Of a stretch of DNA of 64,000 bases, positions 30,128 through 39,702 are shown in pieces; the first letter of the stretch is position 1, and each line of letters starts with the position of its first letter. The translations under genes and the position numbers were made by a program. The DNA is taken from contig FREU01000003.1 in NCBI GenBank assembly GCA_900143615.1, positions 608,237 to 672,236 on the forward strand. Reading direction: 5' to 3'. This stretch comes from Rhodobacteraceae bacterium Alg231-30 (GTDB lineage Bacteria > Pseudomonadota > Alphaproteobacteria > Rhodobacterales > Rhodobacteraceae). The notes beneath the pieces were generated by a model that was not told the origin of the DNA, did no database searches, and saw nothing but the letters and a program-made list of their open reading frames with translations.

Positions 30128-30927
30128 CAGAGCACGCGCCCCATAAGAAATAAACCTGTCTCATCCAGCGCCTTAAGCGTTGCGTCACGCTCCACCAAAA
30201 CAACTTTTCCAGCTGAAACAACAATGCCCTCCAGCCCTGCTTTGGCCGCATTTCTTACTGTGTCTGGTCCAATCGCAGGCATGTCGACCCGCAAATCCTG
30301 TCCGCGTTTAGGTGCTTTGACAAACACTCCTTTGCCGCGCCGCAAATGCTCTGGCGTTTGCGCAACAAACCCAAGCAATGCATCAGTGCCCTGTAGTGTC
30401 TCAATTCCCAAACACAGCCCTGCCGCAACAACCGCCCCCTGCCCAACATCCAGCGGTGACAATGCCAGCAAGATGTCTGCTGCGCGCGACGCATCTTTCA
30501 AAGCGCCCTCAGAGGCCGAAACCTGCGACAGAAACCCTTCTGGAACGGTCAACTCGGGCAGCAACTCATGCGCGCCGACGACGTCAAAACCCTGCTCTTC
30601 AAAAACCGAGATGATCAAACTTAAGATCGCATCATCACCACTGCTCAGCGCTGGCAACAATCGCGGCGCAATTGCCATCATCCCCGCATCAAAGTCGGCA
30701 GGGTTGAGCGCAGGACGTCCTAATCCACCGGCCATAACGACACGGGTCACGCCAACCGCGCGCAGGTCGTCAAACAGCGCCCCCATCTTTTCAAAACGGT
30801 GCGTCCTCAGCGGCGGCTGCATGATGTGATCAACCCCGTCAAAAACAACCCGATGCGCGTCCGGAAAACGGGCTGCCAATGTCACAGGCAGCGCGCCATT
30901 TCCCGAAAGGATCGCCAAACCACCCAT
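30127..30927 (-). CDS. lpxI: UDP-2,3-diacylglucosamine diphosphatase LpxI
   Basis: The 266-residue product has the DUF1009 signature AILSGNGALPVTLA near the start and the conserved KAPKRGQDLRVDMPAIGPDTV near the end. LpxI makes lipid X from UDP-diacylglucosamine in alphaproteobacteria, replacing LpxH. It lies between lpxA and lpxB, so the function is well supported by context. Confidence 0.93.
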   Translation of the reverse strand: MGGLAILSGNGALPVTLAARFPDAHRVVFDGVDHIMQPPLRTHRFEKMGALFDDLRAVGVTRVVMAGGLGRPALNPADFDAGMMAIAPRLLPALSSGDDAILSLIISVFEEQGFDVVGAHELLPELTVPEGFLSQVSASEGALKDASRAADILLALSPLDVGQGAVVAAGLCLGIETLQGTDALLGFVAQTPEHLRRGKGVFVKAPKRGQDLRVDMPAIGPDTVRNAAKAGLEGIVVSAGKVVLVERDATLKALDETGLFLMGRVL

Positions 30928-30930
30928 GAC

Positions 30931-31728
30931 TTACCTCGGCGTTAGGAAGGACCGACCGCTGTCGCCCAGAATGAAGGAGACGATCTCCTCAACATAAGCG
31001 CTGTCGGTTTCCTCCCCCAAACGTTTAGCCCGTTCTTGGAAAGCACCTTCACCTTGGGCAAGCATCTGGAAAGCGGCCCGCAAGGCCGTGATATCGGCCC
31101 GCGCCACGCCACGGCGCTTTAAGCCCACGAGGTTAAGCCCGTCCAACTCGCCACGCGGTCCCTGAACCAGCCCATAGGGAATCACATCATTGGTCACCAT
31201 GGTGACGGCTCCGATGATCGCGCCTTTGCCAATGCGAACCCATTGGTGAATGCCGCAAAGGCCACCAATAATGACGTCATCCTCAATTACGCAATGTCCT
31301 GCAACCGCAGCTGAGTTGACGACAATCACCCGATCACCAATCACAGCGTCATGTGCGATATGGCACCCTGCCATGAACAACCCATCATCGCCAATTTTCG
31401 TCACACCGCCACCGCCTTCGGTGCCTGCATTCACAGTGACATGCTCGCGAATGCGATTGCGCTTGCCGATAGACAGTCGTGTGTTCTCGCCCTTAAACTT
31501 CAAGTCCTGCGGCACTTCTCCTATTACCGCAAATGAGAAAACCGTGGTGCCTTCGCCCACTTCGGTTTCCCCCGTCACAACCACGTGGCTCTTGAGCTCC
31601 ACATTTGCGTGAAGAACAACTTGCGCCCCGACAACACACAGAGGACCAATGATGCAGCCGTCTGAAATGACAGCCCCGTCGTCTACAACCGCCGTTGCGT
31701 GCACCTGCGCACTTGGAGAAATCGCCAT
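30931..31728 (-). CDS. lpxA: UDP-N-acetylglucosamine acyltransferase
   Basis: The 265-residue product is a left-handed beta-helix built of hexapeptide repeats, beginning HATAVVDDGAVISDGCIIGPLCVVG. It has the catalytic His block AGCHIAHDAVIGDRV and the GGLCGIHQWVRIGKGAIIGAVTMV segment. LpxA adds the first acyl chain to UDP-GlcNAc. It follows fabZ by 6 bases and precedes lpxI by 3, the compact cluster layout. Confidence 0.96.
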   Translation of the reverse strand: MAISPSAQVHATAVVDDGAVISDGCIIGPLCVVGAQVVLHANVELKSHVVVTGETEVGEGTTVFSFAVIGEVPQDLKFKGENTRLSIGKRNRIREHVTVNAGTEGGGGVTKIGDDGLFMAGCHIAHDAVIGDRVIVVNSAAVAGHCVIEDDVIIGGLCGIHQWVRIGKGAIIGAVTMVTNDVIPYGLVQGPRGELDGLNLVGLKRRGVARADITALRAAFQMLAQGEGAFQERAKRLGEETDSAYVEEIVSFILGDSGRSFLTPR

Positions 31729-31734
31729 ATGTGC

Positions 31735-32199
31735 TTACTCCTTGGGCAAGTCCATCATTGCAGTAAACTCGACCTCACAGGCAAGCTCGCCTTCAACTGT
31801 TGCGACACCGGAAAACTTCCAGACTCTCGCGCCGGGTTTCCCACGCAGCGTCGTAACCCGCATTTCCAGAACATCCCCAGGCACAACCATGCGCCGGAAT
31901 TTGCATTTGTCGATGCCCATGAAATAAACCAACAGATTTTTGTCGGCCATGTCCATTGCAACACCCGCCATCACACCGGATGTCTGCGCCATAGCTTCGA
32001 CAATTGTCACACCAGGCATAATCGGCTTGCCAGGAAAGTGCCCCTGAAAATGTGGCTCATTCATCGTGACGTTTTTGATGCCAAGGGCGGATTGATATCC
32101 ATCGATATCGACCACTTTATCGATCAACAAAAACGGATAGCGATGCGGGATGATCCGCTGGATCAGGGCTATGTCTGCACTTTTAAGATCTTCGGACAT
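31735..32199 (-). CDS. fabZ: (3R)-hydroxyacyl-ACP dehydratase FabZ
   Basis: The 154-residue hotdog protein has the active-site block [23 protein letters not shown] with the catalytic His and Glu, and the substrate-binding [12 protein letters not shown] at the start. FabZ feeds saturated fatty-acid synthesis from hydroxyacyl-ACP, at the branch with LpxA. It lies directly before lpxA. No lpxD is found between fabZ and skp. Confidence 0.96.
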   Translation of the reverse strand: MSEDLKSADIALIQRIIPHRYPFLLIDKVVDIDGYQSALGIKNVTMNEPHFQGHFPGKPIMPGVTIVEAMAQTSGVMAGVAMDMADKNLLVYFMGIDKCKFRRMVVPGDVLEMRVTTLRGKPGARVWKFSGVATVEGELACEVEFTAMMDLPKE

Positions 32200-32317
32200 C
32201 GGTGTCTCCTGATGATTTAGAATTTAAAATGTCCCTAACAACCCACGCCCTTTTGAGCAAGACGGACGAACACCTTCATCTTGACGCCAACTTGGCCAGT
32301 GGCCGCAGTATTGTAAA

Positions 32318-32875
32318 TTACTCATTGGGGAGCGAAAGGTCAGCGCCATCGCCAATAGCCGTGTTCAAACGTCGAATTGCTTCATTGGTGATGTCGATCG
32401 ATGTACTGGACAGCAGAATAGTGCGCTGTTCCAAGATGACCGCAGCACCGCTCTCGACCAGAAGTTCGCCTAACACAGGGCGTGCCGCCTGAACAAAAAT
32501 TGCTTCTTCGCGGTCTCGTCGCTCGCCAATTTTTCGCGACATGGCATCCCGCTCACTCCGAATCTGCACCACCCGTGCATCAAATGCTTCGGCCAGTTTG
32601 CGAAACTCCGTCGGGTCAATTTGCGGACGCTGATCGGTCAAAGATTGCTCTTCATCCGCGAGTTCGGCTTCCATGCGGCGATTGTCAGCCAATAGAATGG
32701 ATTGTTCCGCCTCAATTTCACGTGCCACGCGCTGCCCAAACAACGACTCCGAAAACAACCGATCACTGTCGATTGTCAGGATTTGATTTTTTGGCTGGGT
32801 CAGTCCCTGAGCGGCTCCGTTAACGGGGATCATCCCCGTCAACAGAACCGTAATCAGGACAACAGCAAATCGCAT
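32318..32875 (-). CDS. Periplasmic chaperone of the Skp/OmpH family
   Basis: The 185-residue product has a signal peptide (MRFAVVLITVLLTGMIPVNGAAQG) and then a helical coiled-coil region with many charged residues (about residues 55-135), as in Skp. It sits between bamA and fabZ, the classical location. Skp carries unfolded outer-membrane proteins to the BAM complex. Confidence 0.85.
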   Translation of the reverse strand: MRFAVVLITVLLTGMIPVNGAAQGLTQPKNQILTIDSDRLFSESLFGQRVAREIEAEQSILLADNRRMEAELADEEQSLTDQRPQIDPTEFRKLAEAFDARVVQIRSERDAMSRKIGERRDREEAIFVQAARPVLGELLVESGAAVILEQRTILLSSTSIDITNEAIRRLNTAIGDGADLSLPNE

Positions 32876-32881
32876 GGCTGA

Positions 32882-35257
32882 TCAGAACTGTGCGCTGATC
32901 GTGAAATCAAACGTCTGTTCGCGATCAAAGTCCTCTTTTTGCAGCGCTTTGGTAAAGTTAAAGCGCAGTGGACCAATCACCGTATCCCAGAAGATCGACG
33001 CTCCAATGACGTGACGCAATGTGAAGTCATCATAGAGAACTTGGCCATTGATAAGTGTCGATGAGCTTTTATCCAATCCCCACAACGATCCAACGTCGTA
33101 GAACAGGCCGCCTCGGATACCCAATTCTTCGGGCAGCCCCAAGGGGAACTCGGCCTCAAAACGGGCCACAGCGTAATACTTCCCGCCCAAACCGTCATCC
33201 ACGTTGTTACCGTTAATATCGGTACCGGTCTCACGAGGACCAATCCCGAAAGGATCAAACCCGCGCATTGTACGTGAAGACAAGGTATAACGATCCACTA
33301 CACGGCTGTCTCCGTCTGCAGAATACAAGATACCACCTTCAAAGACTGCGCGCAGGGTGACCTCCTCTTGAAGGACCCGCGTTTCGGCCAGCGCTTTACC
33401 AGAGGTTTTGATAAACGTGTAATCGCCGCCCAAACCACCAAAGTCTTGGCTAAACTCGAGTTGCACACCACGGTTGGGATCAAGCCCCACATTTCGAGTA
33501 TCATAGCGGTAAGAATAGCCGACCGAGCTCTTCCATATCGAACCAGTCTCCGCCTCATTGTCTATCAGTGACCCGGGACGTTTGTCACCGCTCTCAACCT
33601 CAAGCTCTGAATTCTGAAGTGTATAGCGCACTTCGACATTAGCAAACTCGCTGACAGGGAAGGCCATTGAGGGGCGGAATTCTCCGACGGTATCGATAAA
33701 TCGCGCTTCGCTCGGTTCATACTCGCGATAACTCAGCGAGAATCCTGCCGAAAGGTCACGCCCTAGGAACTTGGGCTCTCTGAACGCAAGCAAATAGTCC
33801 GTAACATCAGATGCGGTCGAGAACGAAACGTCCAATTGCTGTCCGCGTCCAAGGAAGTTGCGTTCTTTAAAGGCGACAACCAAGCCGAACCCGTCGTTGG
33901 TCGAATAGGTCCCACCAAAGGACAGAGAACCAGTTGGCGCTTCTTCAACGTCAACATCCACAATTACCCGATCAGGCGAGCTTCCTTCGCGCGCATTCAC
34001 GTCCGCTGCCGCAAAGAACCCAAGGGCCCGGATACGTTCCGCACTTTCGCGAATTTCACGTGGGTTGAACGGATCACCTTCAACAATACGGAATTGTTGG
34101 CGGATCACGCGATCCAATGTGTTGGTGTTGCCTTCAATGTCGATGCGTTCAACAAACACGCGCGGGCCACGGACAATGGCAAATTCAACATCAAGTGTCA
34201 GGTCGCGGTCATTTCGCGTGATACGAGGATCAACACGTAGGAAATCATTTCCCTGCCGCAAAGCAAAACGCTCCATGCGTGCAATGGATGTCTCCACCAA
34301 CAAAGGTGAATAAACCACGCCTTCTTTGAGGCGGATGTTCGCGAGGTATTCTGCGGCATCGACACCATCAACGTCGGTTGTCGCGGTGATGTTGCCAAAT
34401 TTAAACTGTTGGCCTTCAACCACGTTGAAGTTCACAAAATATCCGTTGCGCTCACGTGTCAGCTCGGCGTTCACGCTGGTGACGCGGAAATCCACAAAAC
34501 CACGTGACAGGTAAAAGTCCCGCAGCACTTGTTTATCAAACTCAATCCGGTCTTCTACAAACGTGTCTGACTTAAAGAACGCACGCAGCAGGCCTGCCTG
34601 TTTGGTGCCCAAAATTCGGCGCAAACGGCGATCAGAATATTCTTGGTTGCCGACAAAGCCAATGCGCTCAATCTCAACAGTGCCACCCTCAAAGATTTCA
34701 AAAACCAGATCAGCGCGATTGTCACTGCGCCGAATGATACGCGGCGTAACACGGGCGGCAAGACGTCCCTGCTCCGCATAAGCCTGCGTGATCCGCGAGG
34801 CGTCAAGTTCAACCACTGTGGGGTTAAGCACGCGACGGGGTGAAGATTCCACAACTTGCGTCAAAGCATCGTCTTTTAGACGGGCGTTACCCTCAAAGCT
34901 GATCCGGTTGATCGTTGGGAACTCGGTAACGTTGATCACCAATGTGTTTCCGCTGGGAACGATCTCAACAGTTTCAAACAATCCGCTGTCCAACACCTTT
35001 TGGTAGGCATCGTTCACTTGTCCCGCCGTTAGCTCCTGACCAGCCGTGATTCCGGCGTAGCTCACAATAGCGCTGGATTCGATCCGCTCGTTACCCTGCA
35101 CCTGAATAGAGCTAAATGTAGCGCTCTGCGACACCGCAAACGTTGGTGTCAGCATCAAGAGCGCTGAAATCATGAAGAAAAACGCAATAAAAACCAGTCG
35201 ATTTTGTACTACACTGCTACCCTTGGCCAACGCCAAAGCCCTCGATTGTTTGGTCAT
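32882..35257 (-). CDS. bamA: Outer-membrane protein assembly factor BamA
   Basis: The product is 791 residues from the ATG at 35257, with GGAG 7 bases upstream; the TTG at 35263 is less likely. A signal sequence (LVFIAFFFMISALLMLTPTFAVSQ) precedes five POTRA domains (to about residue 430), followed by the C-terminal beta-barrel ending FDFTISAQF. The GTGTD-like and VRGF-like blocks (MRGFDPFGIGPRE) are seen in the barrel. BamA inserts outer-membrane beta-barrel proteins. It lies next to skp and downstream of the rseP region. Confidence 0.96.
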   Translation of the reverse strand: MTKQSRALALAKGSSVVQNRLVFIAFFFMISALLMLTPTFAVSQSATFSSIQVQGNERIESSAIVSYAGITAGQELTAGQVNDAYQKVLDSGLFETVEIVPSGNTLVINVTEFPTINRISFEGNARLKDDALTQVVESSPRRVLNPTVVELDASRITQAYAEQGRLAARVTPRIIRRSDNRADLVFEIFEGGTVEIERIGFVGNQEYSDRRLRRILGTKQAGLLRAFFKSDTFVEDRIEFDKQVLRDFYLSRGFVDFRVTSVNAELTRERNGYFVNFNVVEGQQFKFGNITATTDVDGVDAAEYLANIRLKEGVVYSPLLVETSIARMERFALRQGNDFLRVDPRITRNDRDLTLDVEFAIVRGPRVFVERIDIEGNTNTLDRVIRQQFRIVEGDPFNPREIRESAERIRALGFFAAADVNAREGSSPDRVIVDVDVEEAPTGSLSFGGTYSTNDGFGLVVAFKERNFLGRGQQLDVSFSTASDVTDYLLAFREPKFLGRDLSAGFSLSYREYEPSEARFIDTVGEFRPSMAFPVSEFANVEVRYTLQNSELEVESGDKRPGSLIDNEAETGSIWKSSVGYSYRYDTRNVGLDPNRGVQLEFSQDFGGLGGDYTFIKTSGKALAETRVLQEEVTLRAVFEGGILYSADGDSRVVDRYTLSSRTMRGFDPFGIGPRETGTDINGNNVDDGLGGKYYAVARFEAEFPLGLPEELGIRGGLFYDVGSLWGLDKSSSTLINGQVLYDDFTLRHVIGASIFWDTVIGPLRFNFTKALQKEDFDREQTFDFTISAQF

Positions 35258-35360
35258 TCCCAAACTCCGCCGAACATCCCATTTAGATCGTGACTAACGG
35301 GAATGTGGTCGGTTGTCAAAACCGCAATGGCCACAGCATCTTGTGGCTGCAGGAAAAAAG

Positions 35361-35369
35361 TTATCCACA
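35361..35369 (+). promoter_or_regulatory. Single DnaA box upstream of bamA
   Basis: TTATCCACA at 35361-35369 is a perfect DnaA box. It lies in the 173-base gap between the small membrane gene and bamA, with no cluster of further boxes, so it is not an origin. It could allow DnaA to act on bamA transcription, or it may be a chance match. Confidence 0.4.
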
Positions 35370-35380
35370 GACTGTGTTAC

Positions 35381-35409
35381 AACAAAGCCCGCCTCAGTGA
35401 AGGGCGGGC
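35381..35409 (-). terminator. Rho-independent terminator after the small membrane gene
   Basis: On the minus strand GCCCGCC (35409-35403) and GGCGGGC (35393-35387) pair around a 9-base loop and run into TTTGTT. It lies 28 bases past the stop of the small membrane gene, separating it from bamA. Confidence 0.75.
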
Positions 35410-35436
35410 CAAATTTGGGTTGATTTAAGGCAGTTT

Positions 35437-35574
35437 TCAGAATTGGCTCAGAGCCATTCCAAGATACGCCCCAAGCATCAGTCCGCCAAGAACCGCCACC
35501 GGATAGATCAAACGCTCCCAATTGATATCAATCAGAAGCCCAAAAGCGCGAAATCCGTCGTCAACTGTATGCAT
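35437..35574 (-). CDS. Unannotated 45-residue single-span membrane protein between rseP and bamA
   Basis: The frame starts at ATG 35574, with GGAGAG six bases upstream, and encodes 45 residues. The first 20 are polar (HTVDDGFRAFGLLIDINWE), and one transmembrane helix (about residues 22-43, LIYPVAVLGGLMLGAYLGMAL) follows. It has its own terminator. Its position between rseP and bamA is that of envelope-assembly genes, but no function is known to me. It is too short for most annotation pipelines. Confidence 0.65.
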   Translation of the reverse strand: MHTVDDGFRAFGLLIDINWERLIYPVAVLGGLMLGAYLGMALSQF

Positions 35575-35666
35575 ACCATCTCTCCAAGTTTAATGGCTTA
35601 GAGCAAATGTATCATTAGATTCGGGCAAAAGTGGGGCAAGCCCACCAAAGCCAAACAGTCACGCGG

Positions 35667-37016
35667 TTACGGACAGAACAAATCGTTTGTCAGACCAAAC
35701 ACCATGAGCCCCAGCACAAGCGTCAAACCAAGCGTCATTAGAATACGCAGCGCTCCGTCACTTGGCGGTTTTCCAGTGACAGCCTCATAGGCATAAAATA
35801 CCAGATGGCCACCATCCAGCACCGGGATTGGAAACAGGTTTAACAACCCAATCGCGGTCGAAAGAACGGCAATGAACCAGATAAAGCTTTGTAATCCCTG
35901 GCTCGCCATGGCGCCTGATGTCTGTGCAATCCCAACCGGCCCGGAAAGGTTACAGCTGCTAATCGCACCCGTTACCATATGATAGAGCCCCGAAATCGAC
36001 CCTTCAATGATACGTCCGGTCTGGCGAACGCCCGCCACAACGGCCTCGCCGGCCCCCATCGCTTCGGTCGCGGGTTCGAAGGCCAAACCGCCTCCAATAC
36101 CAATTCGCCAGTTGGTGACAAAACCGCCATCAGCCTGAGGTTCATCCACCCGGCGCGGAGTCAGATCAAACTCCTGTGCCTGTCCATCACGTTGAACTGT
36201 CAAAGCCAACGTGCGCCCTTCTCCGCCCTCCACAGCGTCTTTCAATTGAGAGAAGGCCACGATGTCCTTACCATCAATGGCTGAGAAAACGTCACCTTGC
36301 TTGAGCCCCGCGTTATAAGCCGCTGAGCGCGGCGCAAGGGACAACACAATAGGTGGATAGAGATACGGCCCATAGGCATCTAGGACCTGACCATCGCGCT
36401 CAACTTGATAGGTAAGCGGATCCGCCTTGGTCATAGAGTCCCAGAACATTTCAAACGCGTCGCCATCGTCAAAATCAGGAATGTCCTGCCCATCGATCGC
36501 CTGAACCACATCACCGGCTTGCAAAGTGTACTCGGCGGTATTGGGCAATTCGCGCAACTCCCCGACGATCAGCTTATCGCCCACCTGCCCGTTTGCCATC
36601 ATGACGCCCGCAAATACGACAATTGATAGGATAAAGTTGAAAATCGGCCCTGCTGCAACCGTGGCGGTGCGCGCCCACAAAGGCGCGCCGTGCATCGTGT
36701 GGCGACGGTCATCATCTGACAACGCATTCATAGTGTCCACATCTTTGCCGCTCGCCGCGTCCGCATCGCCCTTGAACTTGACATAACCACCCATTGGAAT
36801 GGCTGCGATCTGCCACTTGGTGCCGCGTTTATCAAAGCGTGACCACAACACCGGTCCAAATCCAAGCGAGAAAACCTCAGCATGAATGCCGGACCAGCGC
36901 CCTACAATATAGTGGCCATATTCGTGGATCGCGACGATGATCGACAACGCAACCACAAAGGCCAAAATCACCAGCACAGAGTTTCCGAAACTCGGAAGAA
37001 GGGCCAAAATATCCAA
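35667..37016 (-). CDS. rseP: Site-2 intramembrane metalloprotease RseP
   Basis: The 449-residue product has the zinc motif AIHEYGHYIVG near the N-terminus, two central PDZ regions (about residues 150-320) and the late LNLFPIPVLDGGHLVFY motif, which is the second metal-ligand block of S2P proteases. RseP cleaves anti-sigma factors and signal-peptide remnants within the inner membrane. It follows dxr by 10 bases in the usual dxr-rseP order. Confidence 0.95.
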   Translation of the reverse strand: MDILALLPSFGNSVLVILAFVVALSIIVAIHEYGHYIVGRWSGIHAEVFSLGFGPVLWSRFDKRGTKWQIAAIPMGGYVKFKGDADAASGKDVDTMNALSDDDRRHTMHGAPLWARTATVAAGPIFNFILSIVVFAGVMMANGQVGDKLIVGELRELPNTAEYTLQAGDVVQAIDGQDIPDFDDGDAFEMFWDSMTKADPLTYQVERDGQVLDAYGPYLYPPIVLSLAPRSAAYNAGLKQGDVFSAIDGKDIVAFSQLKDAVEGGEGRTLALTVQRDGQAQEFDLTPRRVDEPQADGGFVTNWRIGIGGGLAFEPATEAMGAGEAVVAGVRQTGRIIEGSISGLYHMVTGAISSCNLSGPVGIAQTSGAMASQGLQSFIWFIAVLSTAIGLLNLFPIPVLDGGHLVFYAYEAVTGKPPSDGALRILMTLGLTLVLGLMVFGLTNDLFCP

Positions 37017-37026
37017 AACGCGCGTC

Positions 37027-38199
37027 CTATGTATTCAATTCTGCCATGACCACATCCGCAGCCCGTCTGGCCAAGTGATCAGTTTCCAGCACGGTATCAA
37101 GGGTCATTTCGTCATTCTTGCGGCATTGTGATGCCAAAAGACGATCAAGAACCTCTTCGACAACTTCTGCCATTTGTAAAAATCCGATGCGCCGGTTCAG
37201 AAAACCATCCAGCGCACGCTCTTTGGCGGCGTTGAAAATAGCCCCTGCATGACCGCCTTGGGCCAATACTTCATGCGCCAGACGCAGCGCCGGATAACGT
37301 TGCAAATCAGGATCACGAAAATTGAATGTGCCGATCTTGGCCAGATCCAACCGCTCAACGGGCAGCTTGCGCCGCTCGGGCCAATGCAACGCATATCCAA
37401 TCGCATGGCGCATATCCGGCGGACCGACATGGGCCATCAGCGCGCCGTCATTAAAACCAACCATGGCGTGGATCATAGATTCAGGGTGGATGAGCACTTC
37501 GATCATCGAATGATCACACTCAAAAAACTCTTTGGTTTCTATAACTTCCAAAGCCTTGTTAAACATGGATGCACTGTCAATCGTGATCCGCTGTCCCATG
37601 TTCCAATTTGGATGGGATGACGCCTGCTCCGGTGTGGCCTGCGCCATATCCTCAAGGCTCCAATCGCGAAATGCCCCACCGCTTGCGGTGATGATTATCC
37701 GCTCGACTGCGGACATATCTTCACCAACAAGCCCCTGAAACACCGCCGAATGCTCGCTATCCACAGGCAGAATGCGCGCGTTGTTTTCGCGCGCTGTGCG
37801 CATGATCAGCCGTCCCGCTGTGACCAGCGATTCCTTGTTGGCCAGCGCCAAGGTCGCACCCTGCTGCAACGCCTTAAGTCCAGGTGCCAGCCCAGCCGCG
37901 CCGACAATCGCACTCATGACCCAGTCCGCTGGCCGCTCAGCGGCCGCGCTGATTGCCTCGGGTCCGGCAAGAGCCTCAACGCCACTGCCGGCAAGGGCGT
38001 CGCGCAACGCATCAAGATGTGCCGGATCTGCGGTAACCGCCACATCGGCCCCTAGCTGACGCGCATCTTTTGCCAATTGCCCGATGTTTTGACCACCAGT
38101 GAGTGCAACCACATCATAGGCGTCAGGATCGCGCGCGATCAGATCAATGGTGCTTTGCCCTATCGACCCTGTCGCGCCGAAAATAGAGATTTTCTTCAT
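37027..38199 (-). CDS. dxr: 1-deoxy-D-xylulose-5-phosphate reductoisomerase
   Basis: The 390-residue product has the NADPH motif ISIFGATGSIGQSTIDL and the metal/substrate regions VDSEHSAVFQ and ITASGGAFRDW. It catalyses the second step of the MEP pathway to isoprenoids. It overlaps cdsA by 4 bases. The product of this pathway supplies UppS, encoded two genes upstream. Confidence 0.96.
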   Translation of the reverse strand: MKKISIFGATGSIGQSTIDLIARDPDAYDVVALTGGQNIGQLAKDARQLGADVAVTADPAHLDALRDALAGSGVEALAGPEAISAAAERPADWVMSAIVGAAGLAPGLKALQQGATLALANKESLVTAGRLIMRTARENNARILPVDSEHSAVFQGLVGEDMSAVERIIITASGGAFRDWSLEDMAQATPEQASSHPNWNMGQRITIDSASMFNKALEVIETKEFFECDHSMIEVLIHPESMIHAMVGFNDGALMAHVGPPDMRHAIGYALHWPERRKLPVERLDLAKIGTFNFRDPDLQRYPALRLAHEVLAQGGHAGAIFNAAKERALDGFLNRRIGFLQMAEVVEEVLDRLLASQCRKNDEMTLDTVLETDHLARRAADVVMAELNT

Positions 38200-38966
38200 A
38201 CTGCAGGCAGCCCCAGAGCCGCTCCCAAAAGCAGCACAAACAATGCTGCTGCCATCATTGCATCAAACCGGTCCAACAATCCGCCATGGCCGGGGATCAG
38301 GTTGGAGCTGTCTTTTATGCCCGCACGACGCTTTATCGCACTTTCACCGGCGTCACCCATTTGCGACGCAAAAGACGCCAGAACGCTCAGAATGATCAAA
38401 GGTGTGCCGCCAAAGATAACGCCAACAAATCCCGCCGCAAACCATCCCGCAATTGTGCCGGACCAAGTCTTTTTCGGGCTGACTTTTGGCCAGAACTTTG
38501 GCCCACCCAGCAATCTTCCCGCAAAGTATCCGGCCACATCCGTTGCCACGACAACCGACACCAGCCAAACCACCCAATACGCGCCACGTATATCCCGCAG
38601 AACAATCAGCCCATAACAGGCCAACATAAGCCCCGCGGCATAAAACCCGTAAACTAAACGATCTTTTTTGATTTGAGTGGCCCCAACCAGCGCCACTGCA
38701 AACAGCGCCGGCAAAGTGATCTCACTGGGCAACCATTCGGTGGCAACCAAAACACCGCCCGCCAAGAGTCCCATCGGAATGGCTGCCAAAGTGGAGCCTT
38801 TGCCCATAAGGCGCGACAATTCCCAGATCATGCCGCCACCAATAATGGCAACCAAAACATGAAACCAAAATCCGCCCAACCAGATGGCCCCTGCGCCAAC
38901 GACCAACATGACCGCAGCGGAGCCAAGTCGCGCAGGCAGATCACCCCATTTATCGCCTAAATTCAT
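38196..38966 (-). CDS. cdsA: Phosphatidate cytidylyltransferase
   Basis: The 256-residue membrane protein has about six or seven helices and the CdsA signature SPKKTWSGTIAGWFAAGFVGVIFGG followed by SQMGDAGESAIKRRAGIKDSSNLIPGHGGLLDRFDAM. It makes CDP-diacylglycerol for phospholipid synthesis. It lies between uppS and dxr, the standard order. Confidence 0.95.
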   Translation of the reverse strand: MNLGDKWGDLPARLGSAAVMLVVGAGAIWLGGFWFHVLVAIIGGGMIWELSRLMGKGSTLAAIPMGLLAGGVLVATEWLPSEITLPALFAVALVGATQIKKDRLVYGFYAAGLMLACYGLIVLRDIRGAYWVVWLVSVVVATDVAGYFAGRLLGGPKFWPKVSPKKTWSGTIAGWFAAGFVGVIFGGTPLIILSVLASFASQMGDAGESAIKRRAGIKDSSNLIPGHGGLLDRFDAMMAAALFVLLLGAALGLPAV

Positions 38967-38977
38967 CTACTCACCGC

Positions 38978-39700
38978 TCACGCGCTCAGGGCGCCAAATC
39001 GACGATCACGTGCTGAATACGCATCGACCAACTTGCGAAATTCCTCTTTTGAGAAATCGGGCCAGAGCGTTTCGATGAACTCATATTCCGCATATGCCGA
39101 TTGCCACAAAAGAAAATTGGAAATACGCGCTTCACCGCTCGTCCGGATCACCAGATCCGGATCAGGAAGAACACATGTATCCAGATACTTAGGAAGTGTT
39201 TCTTCATCTACATCTGCTGGATCTAAACGTCCCGCCTGAACATCTTCAGCCAACCGCTTGGTCGCGCGCGCCACCTCGTCACGACCGCCGTAGTTCAACG
39301 CAATTGTCAGATGCACGCCGTCGTTTTCTGCTGTGATTTCTTCTAGCTCGTCCATCAACGCACGCAGCTTGTCATCCAGCTTCACGCGATCGCCAATAAA
39401 GCGCACGCGCACGCCCTCGCCTTTTAGCGCGCGTGCTTCTTTACGGATATATTGACGAAACAAGCTCATCAGGCCCGCAACTTCGGTTTGCGTGCGCTTC
39501 CAGTTCTCCGTCGAGAACCCAAATATTGTCAGGTATTTCACGCCCAAGGGGCGGCAGGCCCGAACGATTTCCTTTACGCGTTTGGCGCCCGCATGGTGCC
39601 CAAAAAGACGGGGACGCCCCCGGGCCTGAGCCCAGCGTCCGTTTCCGTCCATAATAATGGCCACGTGACGCGGGCCGCGCGCGGAAATGTCGTCCGGCAT
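38978..39700 (-). CDS. uppS: Undecaprenyl diphosphate synthase (cis-prenyltransferase)
   Basis: The 240-residue product has the catalytic block VAIIMDGNGRWAQARGRPRLFGHHAG and the conserved RTSGEARISNFLLWQSAYAEYEFIETLWPDF near the C-terminus. It makes the C55 lipid carrier used for peptidoglycan and O-antigen. It lies 2 bases after frr. Confidence 0.96.
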   Translation of the reverse strand: MPDDISARGPRHVAIIMDGNGRWAQARGRPRLFGHHAGAKRVKEIVRACRPLGVKYLTIFGFSTENWKRTQTEVAGLMSLFRQYIRKEARALKGEGVRVRFIGDRVKLDDKLRALMDELEEITAENDGVHLTIALNYGGRDEVARATKRLAEDVQAGRLDPADVDEETLPKYLDTCVLPDPDLVIRTSGEARISNFLLWQSAYAEYEFIETLWPDFSKEEFRKLVDAYSARDRRFGALSA

Positions 39701-39702
39701 TT

